DNA of 64,000 bases from contig JAUPSS010000003.1 of assembly GCA_040285825.1 (NCBI GenBank), forward strand, positions 2,728,001 to 2,792,000. Direction: 5' to 3'. This DNA comes from Eukaryota sp. TZLM1-RC (taxonomy: Eukaryota > Metamonada: BaSk clade). Positions 52,048 through 61,925 of this stretch are shown here, in pieces (the stretch's first letter is position 1; each line of letters opens with the position of its first letter). The position numbers and the translations under genes were made by a program. Below the pieces are notes generated by a model. It ran no database searches. It saw nothing but the letters and a program-made list of their open reading frames with translations, and was not told the DNA's origin.

Positions 52048-53541
52048 TTAGTAAGAATTGTTGAGCTGTTGGGGAGTTGTTGACTGGGTTTCCGAAATCG
52101 GCAATTGATTGATTATGTTGATTGCGTTGATTTGTTTCCGATTGGGAAAGTTTCCTGTGTTTCTGACCCTGTTGCTGAAACGGTCAATCCGTCTGTGAGA
52201 GGTCATGCTCGAACTAGGTGACACGTTCTCAGAAGGGGATGATGTTGATGATGTATCCTCTTGTGTGTTTATGTAATAAATAGGTCTATACTGACCTCTG
52301 CCTTTATGTCCTCTTAAATGGCCACCTCGGCCCCTACCTCTAAACCTAGATACACGTCTACCACGGCCACCTCGGCCTCTAACTACGCTGCCACTTCTCG
52401 CAGGCTGATCAGCCTCGCCGATCTTAAACCTTAATTCTTTTGGTACCTTGCTCCTGGTACAACGGGGGTCTTTACATTCAAAAACCGTGTGACCAATAGG
52501 GTTATATCTCTCGGTGACGTTGCTGAATGTACAAAACTTAGATCCCTCCCGTTCATGTCTTTCTGGGACATATTTGTTTTGGGGAGTTCCTTTGGATCCG
52601 CCTCCCGAGCGACGTTTAGCACCTGGACCAAATAGAATTGCTCCTCTAGAGTACGTTCTCATGGTCGAAAGGCCTAATGGAATATCTTCTTCTCTTTCAG
52701 CTTGTTTTCTCAAAAGTTCCATGGTGTGCCTATTTCCTGTTGTTTGGCACCAAGCTAAAAAGTGTCTTCTGGTGGTCGAAATCAGGTCTAACAAAGTTGT
52801 ACCTGTTGAAGGGTCCCAGAGATCTTCTCTTGTCCAATGGCTTGCCAGCTCCTGGGTAATGGCGAAATTATCTATACCCAAGAGAAAATATTCTGCAATG
52901 AGGGCGGGTGAGGGGGTTATTAAACCGCTGCTTCCCCGAATCGATGCAGATATAGAGTGATCAACCATGTAAGTGGTCATCCTCAGGACGTCTCCAAAAT
53001 CTTCGACGAACCTAGCAAATTCGTTGTCCGCATCCTTTTTGTTGTGAATGTTTCTCCAATTTATACAAGGTTTTGCTAGGGCAGAGCAAGCCTCATGATA
53101 TGAGGTAAATTGTGTCCTGCGTAACAGAAAAACCATTAGATCTGCGTCTGAGAAGTCCGGTCTCAGAAATTCTTGGCCTTGCCATCTAGAGATGAGATGA
53201 GGGTCAACCATGCTTGATAAGCCGGACGGACAAGTACTAACCATCATACTTCTAAATAAGTCATAATGATGAATAGGAGGTCCCAGACGTTTCGTCAGTT
53301 CTGGGTCGATTCTTAAAAGTGGTTGCTTCATGTCCCTATCGATTTCTTCTCTGATGTGAGATGGGAGAGATGATAGGAGCTCAGGGATAATCTGGGTTTT
53401 TCCTTCGCCAAATATCTGGGTTGCTATCAACATAGCATGAGACCAAACAGATTGACCAGGAACTTGGAAGCTTCTATCAGCTATCTTACGCCCGTATTTA
53501 TCCCATGTTTGGAACTTGAGGAGGAAGGAGACGAGAGACAT
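52048..53541 (-). CDS. gag: gypsy gag, second part (capsid and RGG-rich nucleocapsid)
   Basis: 497 codons with a helical capsid-like first half, a degenerate Cys/His cluster (CTFSNV ... GHTVFECKDPRC) and an Arg-Gly-rich block (RGRGGRGRRVSRFRGRGRG) that would bind RNA. It is in the same frame as the preceding gag segment, separated by one UAG. Gag runs to TAA at 52048; pol follows in another frame after about 70 bp. Confidence 0.75.
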   Translation of the reverse strand: MSLVSFLLKFQTWDKYGRKIADRSFQVPGQSVWSHAMLIATQIFGEGKTQIIPELLSSLPSHIREEIDRDMKQPLLRIDPELTKRLGPPIHHYDLFRSMMVSTCPSGLSSMVDPHLISRWQGQEFLRPDFSDADLMVFLLRRTQFTSYHEACSALAKPCINWRNIHNKKDADNEFARFVEDFGDVLRMTTYMVDHSISASIRGSSGLITPSPALIAEYFLLGIDNFAITQELASHWTREDLWDPSTGTTLLDLISTTRRHFLAWCQTTGNRHTMELLRKQAEREEDIPLGLSTMRTYSRGAILFGPGAKRRSGGGSKGTPQNKYVPERHEREGSKFCTFSNVTERYNPIGHTVFECKDPRCTRSKVPKELRFKIGEADQPARSGSVVRGRGGRGRRVSRFRGRGRGGHLRGHKGRGQYRPIYYINTQEDTSSTSSPSENVSPSSSMTSHRRIDRFSNRVRNTGNFPNRKQINAINIINQLPISETQSTTPQQLNNSY

Positions 53542-53598
53542 CTTGTTGAGTGGGTCCTTCTCAGATAGGTGAGGAGCTTTGTATTCAGCTGACCTAGG

Positions 53599-54693
53599 CT
53601 AAGAATCCACATATCTCTGAAAACTACTCGATATACTCATGTCCAATATATTTCTTGAAGCTTGGAGGACTTCCAAAGGGAGAGGCTCCTCAGAAGAAAC
53701 TCTTCTACGAGGGGGTTGAGGAGGAGGTGTTTCATCTAAACTAGGTCCTCTCAACTCGACTTCGTCTTCTGATGCACTAGTGAGCATAGGTTGGGAGGAA
53801 CTTGATGGTTCCTGAACCACTCTGGTAGGTCTGTTTACTCGTTCTGTTACATCTACTGTTGAGATGTGGTCAGGAAGTACATCGATGGAACAGACTTGTA
53901 CCGGTTGCTCTTTTTCTGATATTATGGGGGCAATTACTGGAAGTTTTGGTCTCTGGTGGAGTTCTGTTGATTGATCGCCCGTGACCAAGAATCTGAACTT
54001 CTTCTTCCTTGTTGTAGATTCCCCGAATTGCTGAATAAAGTTATTTGGGCGGCTCCTAAATGTGGATACGCTTAAACGTTCCGTAAGTATACTATTTAGG
54101 GCGTCCGCGTCAAAGAAGTCGCTGACGGGTTCCAACTTACTTGGATTTATGCTGACTGCTTGTTCCATGTATTCTCTGAAACAAGTAGGAGCCCCGTCCG
54201 TTACCTCCGAGTAGTTATGGATGATCGTATCAAAGTACGAGTCCATCCATGCCGGCATTTTGGTTTTCAGGATGTCGTCGGTATCGGTTATGCTCCTTTG
54301 TTCGATGGCCAAGAACCTGATCCTTCTCCCAAACTGGTCCAAGTGAATGGCTTCCCAATCAGGTCTATCTTTGATTGGTTTTGCCAGAATCACATGGATT
54401 TCTCTGTCCATACCGGTTATCCTAGGACGGCGTTCTGCCCCGCGTCCGAAGGTTTCTCTACTCAAGGCGTCCAACGCGTTAATTAGTTCTCTTCTCTCGC
54501 TTTGGGAATATTCGTAGACTCTATGAGGGTCCCCTTTATGGCCCAGAGTCTGGAATCCCACATTTTTACCAGATTTTGTCATTTGTTTCCAAATGGGAGG
54601 GAGCTGCTCGAACAAACAGTAATCTGTAGGTTCGAGGTGGGCTTCCGCGTCCTTCATTCTCTGTTGGCTAAGCTCTTTCTCTTCATCGTCCAT
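53599..54693 (-). CDS. gag: gypsy gag, first part
   Basis: 364 codons, mostly acidic and helical, with a Pro-rich C-terminal stretch (LDETPPPQPPRRR). It ends in a single UAG that is in frame with the next gag segment. The true start is probably the ATG at 55030 (MSVSPSQDTDP), reached only across a UAG at 54926-54928 and a shift at a run of six C near 54785. Confidence 0.7.
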   Translation of the reverse strand: MDDEEKELSQQRMKDAEAHLEPTDYCLFEQLPPIWKQMTKSGKNVGFQTLGHKGDPHRVYEYSQSERRELINALDALSRETFGRGAERRPRITGMDREIHVILAKPIKDRPDWEAIHLDQFGRRIRFLAIEQRSITDTDDILKTKMPAWMDSYFDTIIHNYSEVTDGAPTCFREYMEQAVSINPSKLEPVSDFFDADALNSILTERLSVSTFRSRPNNFIQQFGESTTRKKKFRFLVTGDQSTELHQRPKLPVIAPIISEKEQPVQVCSIDVLPDHISTVDVTERVNRPTRVVQEPSSSSQPMLTSASEDEVELRGPSLDETPPPQPPRRRVSSEEPLPLEVLQASRNILDMSISSSFQRYVDS

Positions 54694-55113
54694 TTCCTTT
54701 AAAACGGACTGAAGTTCTTCGTAGTCCTTCAGAACAGACGAAGTATCTGAGCTTGACCCAACATTTTTATCTTTAGGTGAGGAGGGGGGTGGTATTCGTT
54801 CCTGAAACCTTTTCTGGTTTGTTGGACTTGGAAGAGGCGGGAGGTGGTTCTGTGCCTGGTTCCATTGGTTTCTCTTGAGGAGGGGCGGAGGGTGGTCTCG
54901 AGCCCGAATCCTCTTCTTTATTCGACTATTCTATTCCTACTGATGTTGTATGTATGCTAAAATCATCTCTGTCGTACTGTTGCATGAAAATTTGACAAGG
55001 GTCAGTGTCCTGGCTAGGAGACACTGACATGATATCTGCTAAAGATATCCTCTGTTTGATAGCTGTAAGTTGTGTGAGTGGTATACCTATAACCTAATAC
55101 AAACAATTATTAT

Positions 55114-55194
55114 TGTTGCCTTAGGTTGCAAAAGTGGTTGAGATAAAGATAATTTATTTTCTATTCATATTATAAAAGCCTAAAGGCGCCAACA
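55114..55194 (-). repeat. 5' LTR (81 bp)
   Basis: Partner of 48185-48265. On the minus strand the element continues ATAATAATTGTTTG after it; no TGG-initial tRNA primer site is visible there. Confidence 0.88.
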
Positions 55195-55238
55195 GTTTGT
55201 TGAACTTTGCAGAAATTTCTTCACCTCAAAGTGCAACA

Positions 55239-55553
55239 ATGTTTAAAGGTTTTTTGGGAACAACTGAAATTTGGAACAAATTTATAACAGTCAACAACAA
55301 GGATAACCATTCAGTTACATGCTGGAGCAAAGACGTCCTTGGAACAGTGGTTGCAATACTCAAAAAATCAAGCATAATATGGTTCATTGTAAACAAATTG
55401 AAAATTTTGATCCCAACAGAAAATCAGAAAGTGTCATCCAAAAAGGATTATTGGAAAATTGTGGGTAACATTACAGGTAAACAATCAGGGCAGGTTTCAT
55501 CAATAGTAACAAAAGCTCAACAAGTTTCCAAGTTATTGCTGTTTGTACACTAG
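55239..55553 (+). CDS. hypothetical protein beside the LTR
   Basis: 104 aa from an ATG at 55239, 45 bp beyond the LTR. It is Lys/Val/Ile-rich with repeated Val-Ser segments and no motif I recognise. The insertion may have removed upstream sequence, so this could be a gene remnant. Confidence 0.3.
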   Translation: MFKGFLGTTEIWNKFITVNNKDNHSVTCWSKDVLGTVVAILKKSSIIWFIVNKLKILIPTENQKVSSKKDYWKIVGNITGKQSGQVSSIVTKAQQVSKLLLFVH

Positions 55554-55847
55554 GGATTATCTTCGTGCATATGTTGCACTACTTGGTAGTACGAAATTCG
55601 TACTGTTATGTCATAGATTATGTGTTGTTCTACATAAACAGCTACAGAAGAATTCGCAACAATTGAAATCTAGATTTCTGTATCAGTGCTTAAATTCAAG
55701 CACACAATGCCTTCCTGATTAGTCCCTTGAGGGAGGCACTTACTGAATTGTTTGGCTCAAATTACGAAATCTTTCTCGAGAAGTCAAATTGCTTTGTGAA
55801 GAGGAACAAGTTCATTCAATTGGATATTTTCTGTAGTGTCTTGAACT

Positions 55848-57404
55848 ATGACCATCTCCACACCAGAAGTCAACCAGGCTATTGTCAACAAAGCTGTTAA
55901 CCGTTTCCGTGAACGTGACATTCTCTTGCCCACCTTCGACCAACTTCGTAATCCTGAATTGATCCCTCAATCTGTCAAGGATGAATTGAAGAAGATTGAT
56001 CCTCAAGCTATCCACCCTCTCAATCTCTTCAGAATCACTTGGAAGAATGATGTTGAAACTAACATGTTTGGTGAAATCAATCATGTCGAAATTCCATCAT
56101 GTATTAGTGGTGTTAAAACCAAAATCTTCTTGCTTGTCGGAAAGTATTTCCCTTCAGGAAGTCACAAAATTGGTACGTAGCCATTTAAGTCTAACCAAAG
56201 GTGCCGCTTACGGTCCTCTTGTATCCAGAGTAACTACTGGTACTTTTGATCCTGAAACCCAAGCAGCCTTATGGCCATCCACGGGTAACTATTGTCGTGG
56301 TGGTGCTGCTCTTTCTAAAATGATGGATTGTAAAGCTATTGCTGTTTTACCAGAAGAAATGTCTCCTGAACGTTTCAATTGGCTCAAAGATATTGGTGCT
56401 ACAATTTACGCCACCCCGGGCTGTGAATCCAACGTCCGTGAAATTTTTGAAAAGACAGAAGAGTTGGTCAGTGAGGGTAAAGGCGATGTTGTTGCATTCA
56501 ATCAATTCAATGATCTCAGCAATCCTCTCTTCCAGTATGTTCGTTATCCACATTAACCATAGTTATTACTGTACTGGTGACGCAATTCGTGAGGTTTATG
56601 AAGGTCTTGATGATCCTAACCTCCGTTTGAGTGGTGCTTTCTTTACCACAGGATCTGCTGGAACAATTGCAGCTGGCGATTATCTTAAGGAGAAATACCC
56701 TACTCTCAAACTTGCTGCTGGTGAAGCACTTCAATGTACCACTTTGCTCAACAACGGTTTTGGTGGTCACCGTATCGAAGGAATTGGTGATAAGCATGTG
56801 TATGTTTCATATTTAGATGACTAATTTTAGTCCATGGGTCCACAACGTTCGTAACACTGATATGGCTGTCGCAATTGATGATGAAGATGCCTATAGAGTA
56901 TTGCGTCTCTTCAACACTAAGGAAGGCCAGGACTTCTTAGTTTCTCAAGGAGTTGAGCCCAAGGTTGTCAACCAACTCTCTCTTTTAGGTGTTTCCTCCA
57001 TCGCCAACCTTATTGGTTGTATTAAGATGGCCAAATACTATGAAATGGATGAAAATGACTGTCTGTTCACTGTTGCCACTGACTCTGCTGTCATGTACAA
57101 GTCCCGTGTTGAATCCGAACAAGAAAAGTATGGTGATATGACTGTTGCCGAAGCCATGTCTATCTTGAAGAGCAATTTGCACGGAATCAAGATTGATTAT
57201 GTTGAGGAGCTCACTCATTACGGAAAGAAGAGAATCCACAACCTCAAGTACTACACCTGGATTGAACAAAGAGGAATGGAGCAAGAAGAACTTGAAAGAC
57301 AATGGTATGATCGTCAGTACTTCTATGATCATTGGCATTTAGTCGATTTTTATAACAAGAAGATTGTTGAATTCAACAAGGCAACTGGTCTTTACAAGGA
57401 GTAG
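55848..57404 (+). CDS. PLP-dependent cysteine-synthase-like enzyme
   Basis: A 489-aa fold-type II pyridoxal-phosphate enzyme, exons 55848-56172, 56201-56534, 56563-56799 and 56831-57404; introns 28, 28 and 31 nt, all GT...AG with GTACGT or GTATGT donors. It resembles the long cysteine-synthase-like family found in many anaerobic bacteria and some protists, not the short CysK. The Schiff-base lysine lies in SGSHKIGAAYGP (formed by splicing), followed by WPSTGNYCRGGA, VLPEEMSPERF, ATPGCESNVREIF, TTGSAGTIAAGDYLK (phosphate loop) and EALQCTTLL. Residues past 400 form a family-specific helical extension. It probably acts in sulfur or amino-acid metabolism; the exact substrate is not determinable. 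ATG at 55848. Confidence 0.82.
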
Positions 57405-58183
57405 TTATTTATTTTTTTGTTTATCGTATAAATTCTTGTAAACACCTTTTTTCTACTAACATTTACAATAATGTTGTGTATTGGGAAAAATGTAGATGTT
57501 GATTCTATTTAACTTCATTAGCTTTGAAACAACTAACTATTGAGTCAGAAATTCCAGACAATTGGCTACAACTAATATCAATCTCAGAGGAGGGGAATTT
57601 ATTCAAAATTGACCTAGAATTAAAACTTTCCAACATGTTGGTCCATTTTTAATGCACGCATGGTCTTTAAGTTAAAGAACTACTGAAGTGTTTCTCAGAA
57701 TGAGAAAACTATACTTGAAAACATTTTAGTAGATGAGACTAGACTATAAATATTGATTAGTTTGCTTTTTTTCCCTCAAAATGAAGACATGTGTCAATAA
57801 CTTTTAAGGAGTCGGAAAAACTAGAATGGTCATGTTGAAGGATAAACAGGTGTTTTTATAGAAGGTGAATTATTGGCATCTATATGTCACCAATAGATGA
57901 TTGTTTGAGCCACATAAAAAATTACAAAACTTTTTATTGAGATAATTTTTTGCAAAAGAAAGACTGAAATTATGAAACAATTCATCAAACTGTTTTAATC
58001 TTAACCATTCAGGAATTTCCCAAATTAACCCCTAGTGAAAGTTGATCAGTGTAAACCACAAAAAAATTATCAAAACAAGTGGGAATTGACACGAATCACC
58101 CAATCATTGATACAAACAAAGAAGACTAAAGCGATTTATAGGTCTGAGAAAAAAAAATAAAAAAAATAGAATTTTAAAACAAT
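57405..58183. other. AT-rich intergenic region
   Basis: 3' regions of two convergent genes; no coding, RNA or repeat signal seen. Confidence 0.45.
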
Positions 58184-58609
58184 TCACTGTTCGATAAACT
58201 CAAAAGCATCAATAGGGGGTGACCGAAGTTCCAAAGGAAAACGGTTAAATACCAGAGAGTTAGGGCATGTCTCACCAGGAATGGGAATAAGTAACGGAGG
58301 AACGCGTCTTGGAGGTGGTGATAGTACACGTTTCAGAAGGGGAGACCCACACTTGCTAGATTCAGAAAGGGCCGACACCCATGATTCAATGTTTTCTGCG
58401 ACATGAAAACGAAGCTGTTCATTGGTTGATAAATCTTTTATGAGAAGAAAGTTTCCTTGACTGTGAAAAGAAAGAAACGAGGTTGAAACACGAGAGCAGC
58501 CGTAATTGAAGAAGGAAGACGACACAGCACAGTGTACCAGCTCTACAGATCTTGGAGGACCGTCGTGGGGCGTCGTGAGACCAAGACTACCCTGAATTGT
58601 TATAGTCAT
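58184..58609 (-). CDS. small PH-like domain protein
   Basis: 141 aa from an ATG at 58609. Beta-rich sequence ending in EQLRFHVAENIESWVSALSES looks like the last strand and the Trp-bearing helix of a pleckstrin-homology domain. A Pro-rich tail (SPPPRRVPPLLIPIP) follows. It could bind a membrane lipid or a partner's SH3-like domain. The first strands are not convincing, so this is a suggestion. Intronless. Confidence 0.5.
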   Translation of the reverse strand: MTITIQGSLGLTTPHDGPPRSVELVHCAVSSSFFNYGCSRVSTSFLSFHSQGNFLLIKDLSTNEQLRFHVAENIESWVSALSESSKCGSPLLKRVLSPPPRRVPPLLIPIPGETCPNSLVFNRFPLELRSPPIDAFEFIEQ

Positions 58610-59580
58610 TCATCAACTAAAAAAGCATCTCACTTTGGTTGCACTTGGTGAAATTTTTTCTTTCGCCAACTGTTTCGTTCACCAACTCAAATAACTACCT
58701 TTTGTCTTGTATGGGTCTTACATTTCAAATTTCAGCATTATGTTTGAGTAGACAGGACTCAATTTCAGACCACAAACAATTCAAGTAGAAAATGTATACG
58801 TTTAGTCTATTTTTTAGATGTGGTTGAGTCAGTTGCCCTTTATTTGCAATTATATTCAAGACAATAATTTGAAATTATCGAAGCGGCTGAAGCTTGAAGC
58901 TGGTGTGTACCAGTCAGATCCTAGAATTAATAACATTATTGTGTTAATTTTAAAAGAGGAGTATTAGATTCTATTCATTGAACAGGTAAAACTTTCTCAA
59001 TCTTCACCTTAATTATAAAATCCTCTTTCACCACACGACTTCTTTCACCAACACTTGAACGAACACTTTAATAAAACTTGAATCGATAATATTTTATTTT
59101 AGAACTATTAGTTATGCGGTGAGTATTAGCACTTTTAGTTACAATTTAAATCACCTATAATACTACCGTCACTAATATTATATATTATTATATATATTTA
59201 TATTATTATATAAATATTAATCACTAGTATTTACACAAATAATTATCAACCACGCACATTCAAAACAGTGGAGGTTCAAAAATAGGTTATAAACCAGAAA
59301 ATCTGCTTAACAATCAACGTGAAATACTGAGCTTGCAACACTTTTAAGCCCCCGCCTATGGTGTGTTTCTATCATTTTACTCCATGAGACAACCATATAC
59401 GAAATTCTATAGTAGAAAAGAGTCGGTACGAGCAATTGAGAGCCTGAATTGCTAATTCTCTAAAGATGGTATTCATTTTGGACTTTGGAATGGATCATTT
59501 CATTAATGAAATTCAGCTATTAGCAACTTTTTCTCTTGCTAAAACTTCACAAGAATAATGATTCAACCAAAAAATCCAAA
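58610..59580. other. AT-rich intergenic region
   Basis: No gene. Almost pure A/T around 59165-59225. The left end should contain the promoter of the PH-like gene. Confidence 0.45.
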
Positions 59581-60260
59581 ATTAAATAACTTATATTGAT
59601 TTATTAGATAACTTATCAATCATCATCTAAATAAACCATCTCTCCCAAAACAAAACAATTAGATGCACCTTTTTCATAGTGAGATCCAAGTGAATATAAG
59701 CATCAGAAACCATCTTCAACATCCCCTTAAAAATCGAAAACACAATTCTATTTTGCTAAAACAATCTGTTGACATTTCTGTTAGTTCTTCACTTTACAAT
59801 CATTTCAAAATCTGCCTTAAACCGAATAGCCGTACGAGCAAGTGACCAAATAGAGAAAATACAAATGGATACAAATTGTAATTTGCATGCTGTTGGCTGG
59901 ACAATTTGGACAAAGGTTCATTGTGTTTTTTGATTTTGAAATTTTCAACATTTAAAAGAGGATTAAGAATTTCGGAATTCGCAAACCTTTCATTTGAGGC
60001 ATTACAAGGATCAACAGACATTACATCCAATAAAATGCAGGTTCCGTCTAATCCAGGTAATATGACATCAACTCTATTGTTCTTATGAAAATCATCTTCA
60101 GTATCAAACAGATTTGACAACAGAGGTTACAAAAAAAGCTTCATTTCTATGAGACTTACACATACAATAAAATTGGTCTCTTACACCATCGTGAACCTTA
60201 CTTCTAAAAGTAATCAAATGTTTACAATTAAACCAATGAGTATTTGTAATTTAACCAAAA
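59581..60260 (-). mobile_element. LINE 3' fragment, group A
   Basis: Minus-strand copy with NNRVDVILPGLDGTCILLDVMSVDPC, KIKKHNEPLSKLSS and a broken tail; upstream, scraps of the HDGVRDQFYCMCKSH-like helix. Several stops and indels compared with the 43-kb copy. Confidence 0.72.
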
Positions 60261-60859
60261 AATCCAAATTTGACAATAACAATTCAAGACTCTGATAGTT
60301 CGTACTTTTTAATGTATGTCTACTAATATTTTAGTAATATTTTTCCATCAGTGATGTTAACTCCCAAATCAGGATTGTCTTCCTTTTCATCTGTATTGTT
60401 TGAGATAAGAATAAGATCATGTCTTAATTCAGTCACAACCAAAGGACAATTGATTTGTGTTATAAGGTAAATCGCAGTAAACATCGTAATGATTTAGGCA
60501 AGGAAGTAAGAGCTTATCAAAATTATTTAAAATTGAATAATGTCTCAATTTAGGTTTATTGTGTATTTTGGGGATTTGAAACTTAAAATCAATTAGAAAA
60601 TAAAAAAAATAAAATTTTTAAAATAAAACGTGATACAACGTAGCAGATCCAGATTGACATAAGAAACATATAAAAGGCAAAAGTTTAAATCCGTTTAGGC
60701 ATTTTGGGACAAATTTTGCGTCAATAAAGGTTATCAGCAGTAGGTAATACATGCAAGAACAAATTAATTGCAAACTTGATGCTTCTAGGAGGTAAATCAA
60801 TCAACATGGACAGCCAATGATGATCAGCATTCATATTTTCCGAGTCATTAATAATAAGC
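60261..60859. other. unassigned region
   Basis: No supported gene. A 60-codon minus-strand frame at 60618-60800 has cysteines in pairs but no ATG and no recognisable domain. Confidence 0.35.
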
Positions 60860-61560
60860 AACTGTTCAAAAGAAAAATGTATTTGTTCGAATTCACCTCA
60901 ACTCACTTTGCGCCATGCTCTGAATTGTTCTAAATTGATAACTTATCGTTCTTCAATACATGATGCTGTTAGAGACACTGTTTTCAATATGACTCAAACT
61001 GCAAGAATATCATGTATCAAAGAGCCTCTGCTGAAGGAAACATTTTCTCTGAATAACTTTAGTTCTGATGATAGAGGTGATGTATACCGTGATTGGATTG
61101 ATAATTCTGAAGCTATTGTTGACTTTGTCTCATGTTATGTTGCAAATGATACTTTGGTTCACAGAAGAAAACTTAATCCTGTGAGTGCTCTTGATTTTAA
61201 AGCAAAAGAAAAACATAGAAAATATGATAAAGATGTTGAAGAAGCTAATGCTGATAGAAATACACAGCTGGTTTTTATTGCTTTCCCATTTTCGATAAAT
61301 GGAAGATTATCAGACGAAGCAGAAACTTTTTTGAATGATTTCCAAAAAATGGTTCAAGAAAAAACAATGAAAAGATTTGATATTTTTTTATGGCGTTCAC
61401 GGATTCAATTTGCCATTATTAATAGATTACCTCGGTTTTTCAATCGAATAAGAGAAGTTTTAGCTAGACAGCAAGCAGATCAAGATTTTGTGGAGGGAAT
61501 CGTGGTTCAATGATAGTCGTCCCATGAGTTATGAGTTAATTTAATAAAGTGTGCATGTTC
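60860..61560 (+). mobile_element. LINE 3' fragment, group B, best-preserved tail
   Basis: An uninterrupted frame through the finger (CICSNSPQLTLRHALNC), HDAVRDTVFNM, DDRGDVYRDW, EAIVDFVSC, LNPVSALDFKAKEKHRKYDKD, FAIINRLPRFFNRIREVLAR and the stop at 61511-61513, then the group B 3' UTR (AATGATAGTCGTCCCAT). It is the clearest example of the C-terminal domain in this subfamily and the least decayed group B copy. Confidence 0.78.
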
Positions 61561-61925
61561 AATAAATAAATGAATATGAATGTGTCGATTTTACTTTGAA
61601 TTTCATCATTTTTAAAATACGAAATTAATTTTCTTTCGAATTTGGGTATTTGTCAATCTATTTCTTTCTTCAATTGAAAAAGAATATTACTCGAACTTTT
61701 TAATTGGATTAAATTTCCGTTTACAAAAGATATTTTTTGATTTTTTATAAAGAAGCTCTGTGTTTGTATTATATAGTTTATTATAGTTTATTTATATTTG
61801 TGCCCTAGCGCTTAAGTCGAAGGAGTCCTTTTTGGTTTCGTATAAGATAACTTGATGAAAATTAGTGAAATTACTGTTCCTATGATGAACAAAGAAATAA
61901 CATTAACGATGCTTAATAACAGCAT
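61561..61925. other. AT-rich intergenic region
   Basis: No gene or repeat seen. Confidence 0.4.

Larger units (their letters stand above)
48185..55194 (-). mobile_element. Ty3/gypsy LTR retrotransposon with 81-bp LTRs
   Basis: A 7.0-kb element bounded by two 81-bp direct repeats that begin TGTTG and end CAACA (or AAACA), with flanking GTTT duplicated (48181-48184 and 55195-55198) as the target-site duplication. The order protease, RT, RNase H, integrase places it in Ty3/gypsy. A purine tract adjoins the 3' LTR. No canonical tRNA primer site follows the 5' LTR. The coding region has three in-frame stops and at least two frameshifts, so this copy is probably inactive, yet LTRs differ at only about five positions. 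Confidence 0.92.

Noticed and set aside
50892-54928. Reassigned UAA/UAG = Gln genetic code
   Set aside because: The in-frame stops in the gypsy element would fit it, but conserved host genes end at UAA or UAG exactly where their families end (ubiquitin-like RLRGG-WL-UAG, glycerol kinase UAA, kinesin UAA, SFT2 UAG).
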